Below are positions 45,712 to 57,900 of a stretch of DNA of 64,000 bases, piece by piece. The notes beneath the pieces are model-generated. The model saw only the letters and a list, made by a program, of their open reading frames with translations. It made no database searches and was not told where the DNA came from. Numbering within the stretch: the stretch's first letter is position 1; the number at the start of each line of letters is the position of its first letter. This DNA is from Wurfbainia villosa (taxonomy: Eukaryota > Streptophyta > Magnoliopsida > Zingiberales > Zingiberaceae), in NCBI GenBank assembly GCA_025175895.1, contig CM045997.1, positions 105,076,479 to 105,140,478 on the forward strand, given 5' to 3'. Both the position numbers and the translations under genes were made by a program.

Positions 45712-47335
45712 AGATTTGGTGAGTTTTGACTTGATCATGCTATAAAGTGCGGTAGTAATATCGTTATAGGATCCTTGTTATAGGGATTAATATGGAGGGT
45801 TGATTAGGTTAATTTGATAACTAGATCAATCTAGTTGATCAGGGTACGAAGTCGATGTAGGATTCGATTCGAGGATTCGTTGTTGTGCTTGCACTTAATC
45901 ATAATGTTTGATATTTGCAGGACGTGGATACGAGACAGGTCCGCAACTGTGAGGACTTCATTGTTTCGAGCATTACAACAGGTGGGTAATTCCTACCCTG
46001 ATCAAGTAGTTTAATGCATCCATATTTAGATGCATGATCATCTTATATGATCATGTTACATTGACCCTGCTCTTATTTATCGTATGCTTGATACTTTACC
46101 GTTGGTTGTTAACTCCATTGCTGCTATCATGTTTGATCTTATCATGATTAGGAGTTATATAGATAGGTGATGTAAGTAACCTAAAATTTGTTTAGTTAAG
46201 TGCGAATAGTAAAGTCCGGATGACAACCTAATTTTAAATTGGGCAAAGAGGTCATCTGTGGGTAGGTAATGTTTTGAACGTAGGGTTAATTCGAATGCCC
46301 TTAGGTTGCATGTTACCACCGACCATGTATTGTGTAAATGGTCAGGGGAATGCTACTTAGTGTATCGCTACAGACTGGTGGTCCTAGCTTGTTATAATCA
46401 AATGAGTACAACTCTCTACAGGATAGAGAGTGGGTCCATCAGTTGAGTACGACTCTCTACAGGATAGAGAGTGCGTCGATTAGATTGGTATGACTCTCTA
46501 CAGGATAGAGAGTATTATGATCAGTTGAGTATGACTCTCTGTAGGATAGAGAGTGCATTGATCTCGTTAGTATGATTCTCTGTAGAATAGAGAGTCTATG
46601 GTGGATGTCTGTATGTGAGACATTGCATTCATGTCATTTGCATGCATGCTGGTGACCATGTCTCCCTTGTGAGTTGATCTTACTCTTCCTGTTATATATA
46701 TGTTGGATATATGTTCAAGTTGGATCAGAGTAGCGTAGCAGACTTCAGGTATGTTTGCATTTTACATTGTTTATTTGGTTAGACGGTATATGCTTGTATT
46801 TATATACTATATTGATATACCTGTTGTACCTCTAGATTATGTTGTTGAAATACATGTGATATTACATATATACATGTTTTTCTATTATCTACTGAGTTTT
46901 ACTCACCACCCCCACGGACCCTGGGTTTTTCTGTCGCCCAGGTAACAGGTAGAAGACTTCGTGATGGCTTGGAGCACCGCTGGCTGACATCTCATCTCAC
47001 CTCCGAGGCTCCCGTGTTTGTTTTGGGCTTTCCGTCCGTTGTGTATTGTATTTTGGAGTTTTCGTGATGTGCATGTTGTATATTCGGATTTTGTCGAGGT
47101 TCCGTGTTGTTGTGATGTGTTAGTCATACCGGTATACATGTGTGGGATTGATATTGTTGTGTTTTATGTTTCCGCTGTGTAGTTGTTGTAATTAGTTGTT
47201 ATATTGTTGTCGTTGTTTTCATATTTATATATACAGTTGTTATCAGGCCTACTGCCTTGTATTAACTCAAATGTTGCCACGCATGTGGAGATGTCATCCG
47301 CTTGATTTTCTCCGGCATGCTCTCGGGGCATGACA
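45712..47335 (+). repeat. Element A 5' LTR, second part
   Basis: Resumes at AGATTTGGTGAG, corresponding to GAAGATTTGGCTGG in the B LTR (near 52604), and ends CTCTCGGGGCATGACA. Carries a splice-acceptor-like ATATTTGCAG|GACG (45911-45920) and the 41-bp hairpin array. Confidence 0.82.
46411..46595. repeat. Five hairpins at exact 41-bp period
   Basis: Each 21-bp unit is stem ACTCTCT, loop ACAGGAT (later GTAGGAT or GTAGAAT), stem AGAGAGT. Units start at 46411, 46452, 46493, 46534 and 46575. The 20-bp spacers vary (GAGTAYGA-type ends). The last unit has ATTCTCT in the left stem. Confidence 0.92.
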
Positions 47336-47342
47336 ATTTTAG

Positions 47343-47360
47343 TGGTATCAGAGCCCTAGG
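47343..47360 (+). other. Primer-binding site of element A
   Basis: TGGTATCAGAGCCCTAGG, eight bases after the LTR end at 47335. Confidence 0.88.
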
Positions 47361-49640
47361 TTCTGCGATGCTTTACAATGTGATTTTTATTTTGAGTCTT
47401 GGATTCTCAGGAGTCGATTTATTCTGTTTTGGTTTCTGAGATGAGATGGACAGTGGCCTGAGCTCCAAGCAGCACGAGGTAAGAATTCCTGATAACTTAT
47501 GGTTTAGTAGATATTTATCTAAACTTGATCAGTAGGTGTATACAATAGAGTTATGACACCTGTGCAGACTTGTAGTAGGGGTCGTCCACCGAGGTGACCA
47601 ACCGGAGTGACCTTTAGGGTTTATACTCCCGGTTATGTTGGCTATGCATTTAGATACTTATACCAGGGAATAACCTGTAGTGTGTTGGTTATTATTCGTA
47701 ACCATGGTATGAGTTGACCACGGGAATGACCTGTTGAGTCTGTGAGTCTTGAACCTGTGTCGATAAGGTGATTTACCTTTGAGAGTTGACTGATACCGAG
47801 TCATAAAATAGGGGCCAAGTCGTCACATTTATTATGGAAATCAGAGACTATAGTCTTAGAGATTTCCACTAACTGTGCTAGTCAGATCATTACCTGTGGG
47901 TAATGAACAGACTAGTAGACTATTGTTGATACAGATAGCGGAAGGCTAGGTTACGGTGTTTCATAGGGATTTTATCCCTAAGTTGTTTGTACTGAGTTGT
48001 ATAACTTTGAGAGTACTTTTGAGTACTTAACATATGTTATACCGAGAAAGAAGAGTTGTTGGCATACCATTATCGGGATCAAGCCGATATTTGGTGATAA
48101 ATGCAGAAAATAATCTTCGGGAAATAATATATCACTTGATCATGGTTTAGTGATATTGAAAGAGAGTATTTCCCCGTGTTACTTTTAGTGACACATTGTA
48201 AGGAATTCTTGAGCTTCAAGAAGGTTAGTAATAGTATACTGTGCAGAGTCGTGAGACCTGCGGAGGTTATGACCACCTAATAGCTCAAGAAGATGAATGG
48301 ATGATTTAAGCCACCCAGAGTTATTGGCTTATAGTTGGATTAAGATGTCGGGATCTTCTACCAGATCCTGCCGGAAGATGTTGGATTGAGACAGGAGTTT
48401 AGAAATGACTCCGTACAAATGCTTAAGAGTTGGAGACCGATAAGCAGATATTGCAGGTTAACTTATTAGAGTCAGAAGTCTCCGACTGTTGAATAAGAGG
48501 AGCAAGATCGGAGTCATATGCCTTGAGCTATTTTTCGATTATAGAAGACCAACCGCAGATCATCAGGATGTCCTCGTGCACATCAACGAAATCAGAAGAA
48601 AGACTTCGGGTTATGTGCGTGCAGTGCGGATCACGAAGACACGCGAAGTCAGATTATCTATTGGATCAGTTCATCTGATGCTATTGTGAGCAACCAGTAC
48701 AGTGGAGGTGGTGTACTTTGAAGACTCAGTTGAAGACTATCGATGGTATTCCGGGAGGAAGATCCATCGTCTCGACAACAGAGATCAGCACAGAAGATTG
48801 GGTTATCTCAACAGCAGCAACCTACTACCTCAGGCGTGGTTGAAGTTTCTTGATACTTCCCTTCAACAGAGATCAGCACAGAAGCAGTATCAGCAGAAGA
48901 CATCTTAGAAGATTCATGCAGACAACAACAGTTATCTCCAGATGTGATTTTCTTAGTACAAAGGAGAGGGTATACAACGATGGTCGTATCTATTCGGTAT
49001 TCTACAGTTTCAGCTCGTAGGATTAAGTGATGAGATCAGACAATCTGGGAAAATCCTCGGGTCATTTGTCATAGAATGCGACCGCTTTATCGCGGACTGT
49101 TGGATCTGATTTTCTTCTCTTCGGAGAAAGGCCGAGACTTGCAAGGAGCCTTTAGATCGGATCGACAGATAATTGATTGTTCAGGGTATTACTTTAGTTT
49201 ACCCTCAAGGTTAATATATTGAGAGATACTTGTAGTTTACAGGTACCTGTTTTTAGAACATTCTCAGTTGGATTAAAAGGGTTCCTATACATCGACTTGT
49301 GGGTCGGTGGTATCTCTACCGTCAAGTGAGAAGTGGACCAACAATTAAGAAGTCAAGGGAGGCCTTTAGATTTTGATAGACATACTTTTACTGTAGACAT
49401 ATCCTTACGGATGGTCAAAGTGTTGGAAGTATGGTACGATATGCTCTCGGATGTGCGTATAATCTGAGAATATTCGGATGTAGTTTCGGATGAACTCCAA
49501 GGCTTGCCGTTGCATAGGCAAGTGGAGTAGGTGATCGAAATAATTGCGGAAAATAGTTCTGGTATCGAATATCACATAGGAGGGATAATTTTGTTGGTGT
49601 AAGTGTTACAAAACACTATGGGAATTGGAAGAACATAAGT
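47361..49640 (+). other. Element A gag and protease region, unreadable
   Basis: By position this should encode Gag and protease, but no frame is open for long and no zinc knuckle or protease motif is visible. Element B has a matching stretch (55592-57890), including the short frames 48489-48689 and 56604-56828, which resemble each other but no family I know. Confidence 0.5.
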
Positions 49641-51594
49641 TGCGATTATAGGAGAAGTTGGAGGGGATATTTATTTATCCCAGTATTCCTCTCTGAGAAG
49701 GATCCAGATCTCTTTTTTAAAGAGAGATGGACCTTTGAAATTATGCATCGATTATCGATGATGGAATGCGATAGTTGTTGAAAGTGAATATCCTCCGTTG
49801 GAGATAAATGATCTGTTTAGATCAGCAAAGGACACCTGTGTATACTCTAAGGTTGATTTGCGACTGGAGTGTTGATATTGTAGTGACATGGTGTCATAAA
49901 ATTATCATTGTCGTTGTGATGATTAATATATATCATCAGCGTAGAGTAAAAGGGATGCAGGTGTGTAGAGACGACAAATTCATACTTGGTATGAATTGTA
50001 TGAGCTTTGATTGAGTTGTTAGACTAATTAACGATTTAGTCGTCCCTGGATTTGAGAATCGTGTACTCTGGACACGATTTGATCAGGTTGTAGTCGTTGA
50101 AGTTGCGTAACTTGGCCACTGTTGATGGTGGTAGTTGGAGTTGCGCAGTCGACCACCATAGTTGTTGTTTCCTTGTATTGATTTTTTTATTCCTACGAAT
50201 GTGGATGGGATGCTTTTAAGCATTAGTATACCACAGACTTGTTTGATAAAAGTGATGTTGGAAATCATTTAGTCGGAAGCTGGTGAAACCAGTTTACAGG
50301 ACCTAGATGGCGGTTAACTTGTGCGCAAGTATTAGTTAATCCTTCCGGAGTGGATAAAAAGGAGGTTGTACACGGATGCATTGTTTCAGGGATCAGAGTG
50401 ATTCCGATGCGTTTGAATGAGGCATACCTTATGATTACGTCAATTAAGAAACTACGAGATAGTCTGTCATATACATGACGTGACTTTAGTAGTTATTATC
50501 TGGATTTGTAGTTGTATGGAGCAGAAGTGCTCATGTAATTTAATAAGCTACTGGGTAGCTACAATGGAGTGGCTGGAGCGTGAACAGTTGCAACAATTGC
50601 AACAAGGGAGATTGATTGCTATAGTCTTTCATGCACTTACAGTGTGTGTGGAGTGTATCTTGAATGGATGATGGACTCCTCTTTTGAGAAAATAATTCTC
50701 CATCTCTGATAAGGATAGTGGGTTCCGGAGTTACAGTGTTTAAGGAAGAGTTGCTACAGAAAGCACATCATTCGAGATGGGCTATATACTTTGGTGGTAC
50801 TCAGATGTACCAAGAGTTGAAACGTTTATACTGGTGGGAACGGTATGAAGGGATATACCGCAGACCTTATTGCAGGATATTTACCATACCAGCAGGTGAT
50901 AGTTGAACATCAGAAATCCGATGGATTGCTCCAGGAAATTCTGATTTTGGAATGAAAGTGGGAGCATATCACTATGGATTTCGTTATGGGATTGCTTAGA
51001 ACCCGTAAAAGATATGATGTGATTTGGGTGATCATGGATCGACTAACCAAATCAACTCATTTCCTTCCTATTCATGGGTCGTACCCATTGGATCGTCCGG
51101 CAGAGTTATATTGTCGAAAGATTATCAGATTACGTGGGGTACTTTTAAGTACCATATCGGATAGAGACCCGCAATTTACCTTGCGATTTTTGGTAGAGTC
51201 TGCATCAGACCATGGGCATAGAGCTTCGACACAGTACAACGTTTCATCCGTAGACGGATAGACAGTCTGAATGTATGATTCAGACATTGGAGAATCTATT
51301 GAGATCCTGTGTCATGGATTTCAGAGGCAGTTAGGAGGACCACGTTCATTCAGTGGAATCTACCTATAACGACAGAAGAGTTACGTAGATCGGGGACGGA
51401 GACCATCCAACTCGTAAAGGTTAGATGACAACATCATATCGGTGAGGAGGCTACGTGGGAGCTAGAAGATACTATCCGGGCTCGATATTCTCGTCTGTTC
51501 ACTTGAGGTATGTAATAGTTCAAGAAATTTCTTGAATGTATTAATGCATTTAAGTACGAAATTTGGGGACCAAATTTTTTTAAGTGGGGGAGAA
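49641..51594 (+). pseudogene. Element A pol remnants: RT, RNase H, integrase
   Basis: RT remnant PLKLCIDYR then SEYPPLEINDLF and CVYSKVDLR (49730-49870). RNase H remnant YTDALFQG (near 50360-50390). Integrase zinc region HHSRWAIYFGGTQMYQELKR, LYWWERYEG; core WEHITMDFVMGLLRTRKRYD, IWVIMDRLTKSTHFLPI, LSTISDRDPQFTLRFL (50974-51230). Many stops, and the stretch between RT and RNase H is far too short. Ends in AAGTGGGGGAGAA (51582-51594). Confidence 0.85.
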
Positions 51595-51744
51595 TGTAAG
51601 ATATGGCGAAAAAAAAATGCATGGTTAGGACTTTAATTAAAATTTGACCTAGGTTAAATAGATAGAGGTTAATTGAACCTAGGTTTAGTCTTATAGCGAT
51701 AAGTTGCTTATAGGATTTAAAAACCTAACTCGTTAATGCCATTA
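51595..51744 (+). repeat. Element A 3' LTR, first part
   Basis: TGTAAGATATGGCG to CCATTA, continuing at 63215 after element B. The last five bases CATTA are duplicated. Confidence 0.92.
51740..51744. repeat. Target-site duplication of element B, left copy
   Basis: CATTA; the right copy is 63215-63219. Confidence 0.93.
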
Positions 51745-51826
51745 TGTGAAATACGAAAAAAAAAATTATATATGGATTAAACCCTTTAATTAATTGAGAT
51801 TAATTAGGGGATTAATTGGGTTTAAT

Positions 51827-51945
51827 TAGTGGGCTGAAATTGGGCTAAAACCTAATGGGCTAAATCTAATGGGATGAATCCATTGGGCTGAAGCTAATGG
51901 GCTGAATCTAATGGGCTGAATCCATTGGGCTGGAATTGGGTTTGA
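51827..51945 (+). repeat. AATGGGCTGAATC tandem repeat in B LTR
   Basis: Seven or so 15-20-bp units of (A/T)TGGGCTGAA(T/G)C; the copy in the 3' LTR is at about 59479-59590 with a different variant order. Confidence 0.8.
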
Positions 51946-52023
51946 ACTGGATTGGGTCAAAAACAGATTGGGTTGAACTTGAGTTAGACTTGGACAAGGC
52001 TGGCTCAACCCAAATGGAACGGC

Positions 52024-52034
52024 TGTTATAAACT
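52024..52034 (+). promoter_or_regulatory. TATA-like box of B LTR
   Basis: GTTATAAACTC stands just before the GC-rich leader-like block, and is repeated in the 3' LTR near 59675. Confidence 0.5.
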
Positions 52035-54224
52035 CCCGTCTAACCCGATCCCGCGATTCCCTATTTCTTTCTCGCCGCGACTTCCCCATTTCTCGATCGC
52101 GATCTCGGGTTCTCCTTTGTGTTTCGCCGATTCTTCTTCCTCACCATCGCCGACGGCTATCTCTCGATCTCGACGGCAGTGGCTCCTCTTCCTTTCGGTG
52201 TCGAGCTCCGTCGTGAGGTTTGCTCCTCTTCTCCGTCGTTTCTTCCTATCTTCTCCGACCGACAGCTTTCCTTCTTCCCTATTGTCGACTTTCCTATTCG
52301 ATTTCGATCTGAAACTCGAACCCTTACTTGTTTCGATGGTCGCCGCGAGCTTAATCTTGCTGTCGGAATCCGGTGGAGGTATGGATTGGGAAGCTGGGGA
52401 CGCCATGGAAGTGAGCTGCCGAGAAGGAGGTTTCGTCGTCGATCATCACCTGAGCTAGGTAAGGATCGATCTCTTTTCCCTTTGAGATCTGAGCTTAGAT
52501 CTTGTTGTGGATTCATCGATTTAGCATCAATTTGTGGTTTTGGGCAGTGTTGTGGAGCTCGGTTTTTGCCGGTGAACAGAGCTACTGAGGGAGGTGTCGG
52601 CCGGTGAAGATTTGGCTGGTAAGTGTTGTTTATTCCTTTTGTTTCATCTGTATTGCTATGAGTTATAGTGTGCCGGTGTGATTGTGATACGATGAATTTC
52701 TGGTCAATTGCTAGTTTGATTCAGCCTCTGTTCTTTCATTTACTATGATTTGTTGATTATTCAGATTGATCTTATGAGTTGGATCTGAATTAGGACAGGG
52801 AGGTGGTGGTTTAATATGAGGTAAGGCTGTAGTTCTCTTGGATGATTTTCAATCCATGATATAGTTTCCTAAATTTTGTTGATCAGGATTGCAAACAATT
52901 CAGTGCAGCTATTATTGTGCTAGGTGGGGGCTTGGATCTGTGATTGCTTGCTTCTAACCTCGATGATAGCTAAGTGTTCTATTTCGTATGGTAATGCTTC
53001 AATACCATTAATATGGATCTAACTAGTATTTGGGTTAATCTGATAATACACTTATAGTAGGAGATGGGTGATAAGTGTGATTTATGTGTGTAGAAGTTTG
53101 ATCGAGATATGAGATTAAGGTAGAATTTGATTCGATCATTAGATGTGAGACTGCGCTTAACTGTATTCTATTGTTATAGGACTTTGATTGTGATAGATAC
53201 ATGGACGTGGAGATGGATAGCACGGATTACATAGCAGATTGAGGTAAGATCTGTATTGATTTATGATTTGGTCGTATTTCTATGCTTCACATTGGAAGAA
53301 GTTGTTTATTTGGTAGAGATTCGATTGATGGATTTATGTGGATACTTGATTAGGATAATTGGATCAATCTAGTTGATCGAGATATAAAGTGGATATAGGA
53401 TTAGGATTTGATCCTAATATTAGAATTAATGACATGATTGGATCAATATTACATTTTTGCGGATGTTGATTTGGGACTTTGATTAGTGATGATGCTCGTA
53501 GTTAGGGATGGTGTCGAGCTACATATCAGTGGGTAATATCTACAGTCCGTAGTTTGATCAAATTCTGTGCATGATCTTGGATTTATGTTTATACTGTTTA
53601 CCTTAAATCCACTCTTATTTAATCATATGCCTTGCCTTGACCTTTGAGATATATACTGCTACTCATTGATTATCTAGCACGGATAGGAATTATAAACCCT
53701 ATTATGTATTAGGTGATGGATGTTGATGAAGTACAAGTGGTTAGGTTTATCTTTGTGACTTGATTAGATCGTGTATTACATCACTAGGGTTAGGTGATGG
53801 TTTGGATTATGGAGTCGATTGTTATACCATATCCGTTTTAGTGGTGCATTTATGGTGGATCTAGTTGTCTGTGCATGGATAAGTGTAGGGGTGTCAGTAT
53901 GTAACCATGGACTAGAGGTCCTAGCGTGATGGTATATCCATTATGGATTGTGTGTCTGAGTATGGTTATATGGACGGTCGATGATATCTCGCTACTGACT
54001 AGAGGTCTTAGCATGGTTGACTGTCAAGTGTGTATGACTTTGTATGATAGAGAGAGTCTTATGGATTATAGTCCTTGCATGATTGACTTTTGGTTGACTA
54101 GGTCTCCCCGTGAGTTAGGGAGTGTTGCGAGGATTTGTGTGTAAGCTATGCATCATTACATTTCATGCATGCTAACGACTGGGTCTGCCTTGTGGTTGAG
54201 ACGAGTCGTCAGTCATCCTGCCTC

Positions 54225-54600
54225 CTCGGCCACTCGAGGTAGTGGTTGCAGGGTTGAGGGCAGAGTATTGATGTGAGTGCCGTTCTCGGCCACTATGGAT
54301 GGTGGTAGCTGGAGATGCGCACTTGGCCACTGTGCGGAGTGGTAGTTAGCGCACTCACCCACTATAGACAGTGGTCGTGTGATGTGCAGTTGTCCTGGGT
54401 GCGGTGCTCGTCTACTCATGGGTAGGGATGGAGCAACTAGCAGTAGGGACCCCCGTGTGGGTAGCATATAGCTCTATGGCGGGCTAGCTACTGTCTCATA
54501 CTACCCAACTCGGTCACTCGAGAGTGGTGGCGGCTGGAGTTGGGATAGTTGTCATGTCCTGCCACCTAGGCCACACTGGGGTCGTGGTAGCGAGTGGGGT
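54225..54600. repeat. GGCCACT...AGTGG hairpin array in B LTR
   Basis: Six short imperfect hairpins: GGCCACTCGAGGTAGTGG (54228), GGCCACTATGGATGGTGG (54288), GGCCACTGTGCGGAGTGG (54325), CCCACTATAGACAGTGG (about 54358), GGTCACTCGAGAGTGG (about 54512), GGCCACACTGGGGTCGTGG (about 54570). Same set in the 3' LTR at about 61895-62255. Confidence 0.8.
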
Positions 54601-55573
54601 GCGCAGGCATGACCATGCATATGCATTGCTGATATATATGTATGCATGTATTTGATATATGTTTTACATATGCCTGTGAGATGCTGCATTTGATTGAGCT
54701 ATGATTGTTGCACATGCTTGTACATCATGATACATGCCATTTGCATTTTATTTACTGCTATGTGTTGAGCATGATACATGCGTTGATTCAGACTGTTATA
54801 TGCATTTGATTAGCATCATGTCATTGTGTGGTACGGACCGGGTTATTATACAGGTGATCATATACTGTTCATATGTCTGAGTATTGGTCAGGTATGGGAT
54901 TGACCTGGTACGTTATATGGTTATGTTATAGTATACCTGTTCAGGATGATCTAGCATATGGCGTTACAGACCGTCAGGTACGTTGGTACATTACTTTATG
55001 TTCAGTTGATCAGTTTAGTATATACCTTGAGTATGATTTTACTGTAGTACTTGTTATTAGATTTGGATATGACTGTATGTCTATTGGACTCATGTTGTAT
55101 ACCTGTAGATCTTCACATGTATACTTGTAGATCTATCCTTATATGTTGTTCATGCACTTTCTATATATTACCCCTGAGTTTATACTCACCACCCCTGGAC
55201 CCTGGGTTTTCTGTCGCCCAGATAACAGGTAGAAGATTCCTTGGACGTTTGGAGCTCCGCCAGCTGATCCCATCTCACACCGAACATTTGGGGTTTTCCA
55301 CGTATTTGCTTCCGCTGTTATTTTGTATTATGGCCATGTATAATCAGTGTTGTATCTGGCTGTGGATTTGTACGTTGTTTTGTGTAGTATGTTAGAGTCG
55401 CACCGGTGCGCACCTCTTGTGTTGTTGTGGATATGTTGTTTGGTATTGTTCATTTATATATTGTTGTTGTGGGCCTACGGGCCTTGTATTAACCCGATAT
55501 GTTGCCACGTACAGGGGAGATGCCGTCCGTTTGCTTTTCGGCACGGCATACTCTCGGGGCGTGACAATTTTAT

Positions 55574-55591
55574 TGGTATCAGAGCCCTAGG
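55574..55591 (+). other. Primer-binding site of element B
   Basis: TTGGTATCAGAGCCCTAG, seven bases after the LTR end. Confidence 0.88.
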
Positions 55592-57900
55592 TTGCGAAGT
55601 CCATTTTCGGATTTTATTTCGTTCGGACATCGAGTTTTGCTTTACTCGGTCTTGGTTTTGTGAGTTCTGGGATCTGGTTGTTGCGGACATCTCCGAGCTA
55701 CAAGGATTAAGGTATGTTAACTGTTATTACATATCCTTCTGTTGGTTATGCATTTAATTGCTTATAACATGGAAGACTTGTAGGATATTGGTCACTATTC
55801 GTAACCATAGTGAGTTGACCACGGGAACGACATGTGGAGGTTATTAGATATGTACCTGCTGTCGAAAAGGTGAATTACCTTTGAGAGCCGACTGATACTG
55901 AGTCGGATAGCAGGGGTTAGAAGTCACATCTATTGTGGAGATTTAGGATTTCGGTCCTAAGAATTTTCACTAATTATGTTAGTCCGATCATTACCTATTG
56001 GGTAATGTACAAGCGAGTACACTATTGCTGATGCAGATAGTAGAGGATTATTTTGGGGATATTCATAGGGATTTTGATCCCTGAATTGGTCGTTCTAGGT
56101 TGTATAACGTTGAGGGTACTTTTGAGTACTTAACTCGTGTTATACAGAGGAAGCTAAGTTAGCTGCATACCATTATCCGGATTTAGCCGGTACTTGGTGT
56201 AAGATATAGGAAATAACCTACGGAAAATAATATATCACTTGGTCACAGTTCAGTGATGTTGTGAGATAGTATTTTCCCATGTCATCTTCTTTGACTCATC
56301 GTCAGGGAATTCTTAAGCTTCAGGATGGGTGATCGTCTGGTGACGAAAGTACCATGCAGAGTCGTTAGACTTGCGAAGGTTACGACCACCTAATAACTCG
56401 AGAATGTGATTGGGTTGGTTTTGACCACCCATGGGTTATCGGTTGACATCTTTATCAGGATGTTTGGATCTCCTACTAGATCCTACCAGAAGTCCTTAGA
56501 CCAAGTCATGTGGATAGAAATGACTCCGTAATAAGTGTTTTAAGAGTTGAAGATTTGATAAGCAGATTTTGCGAGTCAAATTATTGGAATCCGAAGTCTC
56601 CAAATGTTGGATAAAAGGAGCAAGATTAAAGTCATGAGTCACGAGCAACTATTGGAGAGTTTTTTTTTCGATCATAGAAGACCGATTGCATATTGTCAGC
56701 AGCTTCTCGTGTTTATCAGTGAACTCAGAGGAAAGACTCCGAAGGGAGATTATGTGTGTGCAGTGCGGGTTACGACGAGACACAGAGTCAGATTATTCGA
56801 TGGACTATTGTATTTGTTTCTACTATAAGCAGCCGGTATCTACGAGGAGAGTATGTATTTTGAAGACTCAGTTGAAGACTATGGAGGATGCTTTCGAGCG
56901 GACGATCCACAACCTCGAAAGCCGAGATTATTATAGAAGATTGGATTATCACATCAGCAGCGATCTACTACCCCAGATATAGTTGGAGTTCTTTGATACT
57001 TTTATCCGGAAGAAGTAAGTTACTCAAGATCACCAAGACATCTCGAAGACTTCGACGCGTGCAAACGCCATTACCTTCCCAGACGACAACAACTGTTACC
57101 TTCCCAGGCGTAGTTATGATTTGTTTAGAGGAGAGAGAGTATACGACGATGGTGGTCGATCACGGTATTCTTGATTCTGTTGTACCTTTCGCAGAGTTGA
57201 GGTGCTACGATGTTGATGATTCTTGATATGTTACATGATGTATATTCTCCCGATAGTACAACAGTGGTTATCATCTCCGTGCAGTTGTTTCAGTTTATAC
57301 CTCCATTTTCAGCAGTTGATTTCAGTTCCTCCATGATGGTCTTTTGCATCTACATGAGCTCAGCCGTCCAGAACAGATGTTGGACAAGTTTACATGATTA
57401 CTCGAGAAGAAGTATAGAAGACCGAAGGATGGGTCCTTCGGGGTATTACTTTAAGTTATCCTATTTGCGGATATATCGAGAGATACTGGTAGTTATAGGT
57501 ATCTTTGTTTAGAATGTTCTTATATAGGATTAGAAGGGTTCCTATCGACTTGTGGGTTGGTGATTTTTCTCTACCATCTGGTGAGATGTTGATCGACAAC
57601 CAAGAAGTCAAGGGATACTCTTAGCCTTTGCTAGACATACCTCCACTATAGACATATCCTTACGGATAGTTGGATTGTTGGAGCGTTGGTATACTAGGAC
57701 TCTCGGATGTACGTATAATCTGAGAGTATTTGGATATAGTTTCGGATGAACTTTCGGGCTTGCCACTGTATGGGCAAGTAGGAATATGCGATTGAGGTGA
57801 TTTCGAGAATAGTCCTGATATTGGGGACCTCATACCGGGAGATGATTTTATTGGTATTAGTGTTGCTAAACACCATGGGAGATTTATCTTTCCTAGTGTT
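55592..57900 (+). other. Element B gag and protease region, unreadable
   Basis: Parallel to 47361-49640 in A. No Gag, zinc knuckle or protease motif can be seen. Confidence 0.5.

Larger units (their letters stand above)
51745..55566 (+). repeat. 5' LTR of element B
   Basis: TGTGAAATACG to GGGGCGTGACA. Features in order: GGGCTGAATC repeats (51827-51945), TATA-like TTATAAAC (near 52027), GC-rich exon-like block to GAGCTAG|GTAAG (GT 52459), and a hairpin array (54225-54600). A patch at 53430-53800 and a shorter one near 54830 differ from the 3' LTR much more than the rest. Confidence 0.93.

Noticed and set aside
46411..46595. CRISPR-like array (regular 41-bp repeats with variable spacers)
   Set aside because: This is a plant LTR with no cas genes. 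The 21-bp units are hairpins inside a retrotransposon LTR, and the spacers are related to one another.
48489..48689. Similar short frames in A (48489-48689) and B (56604-56828) as a possible new protein
   Set aside because: The two internal regions are homologous DNA, so similarity is expected. The frames are short and lie where gag has decayed. Not enough to call a gene.
52026..52607. Long open frames on both strands, repeated at 59675-60256
   Set aside because: They lie in the GC-rich part of the B LTRs. Conservation is due to LTR duplication, both strands are open at once, and no domain is recognisable.
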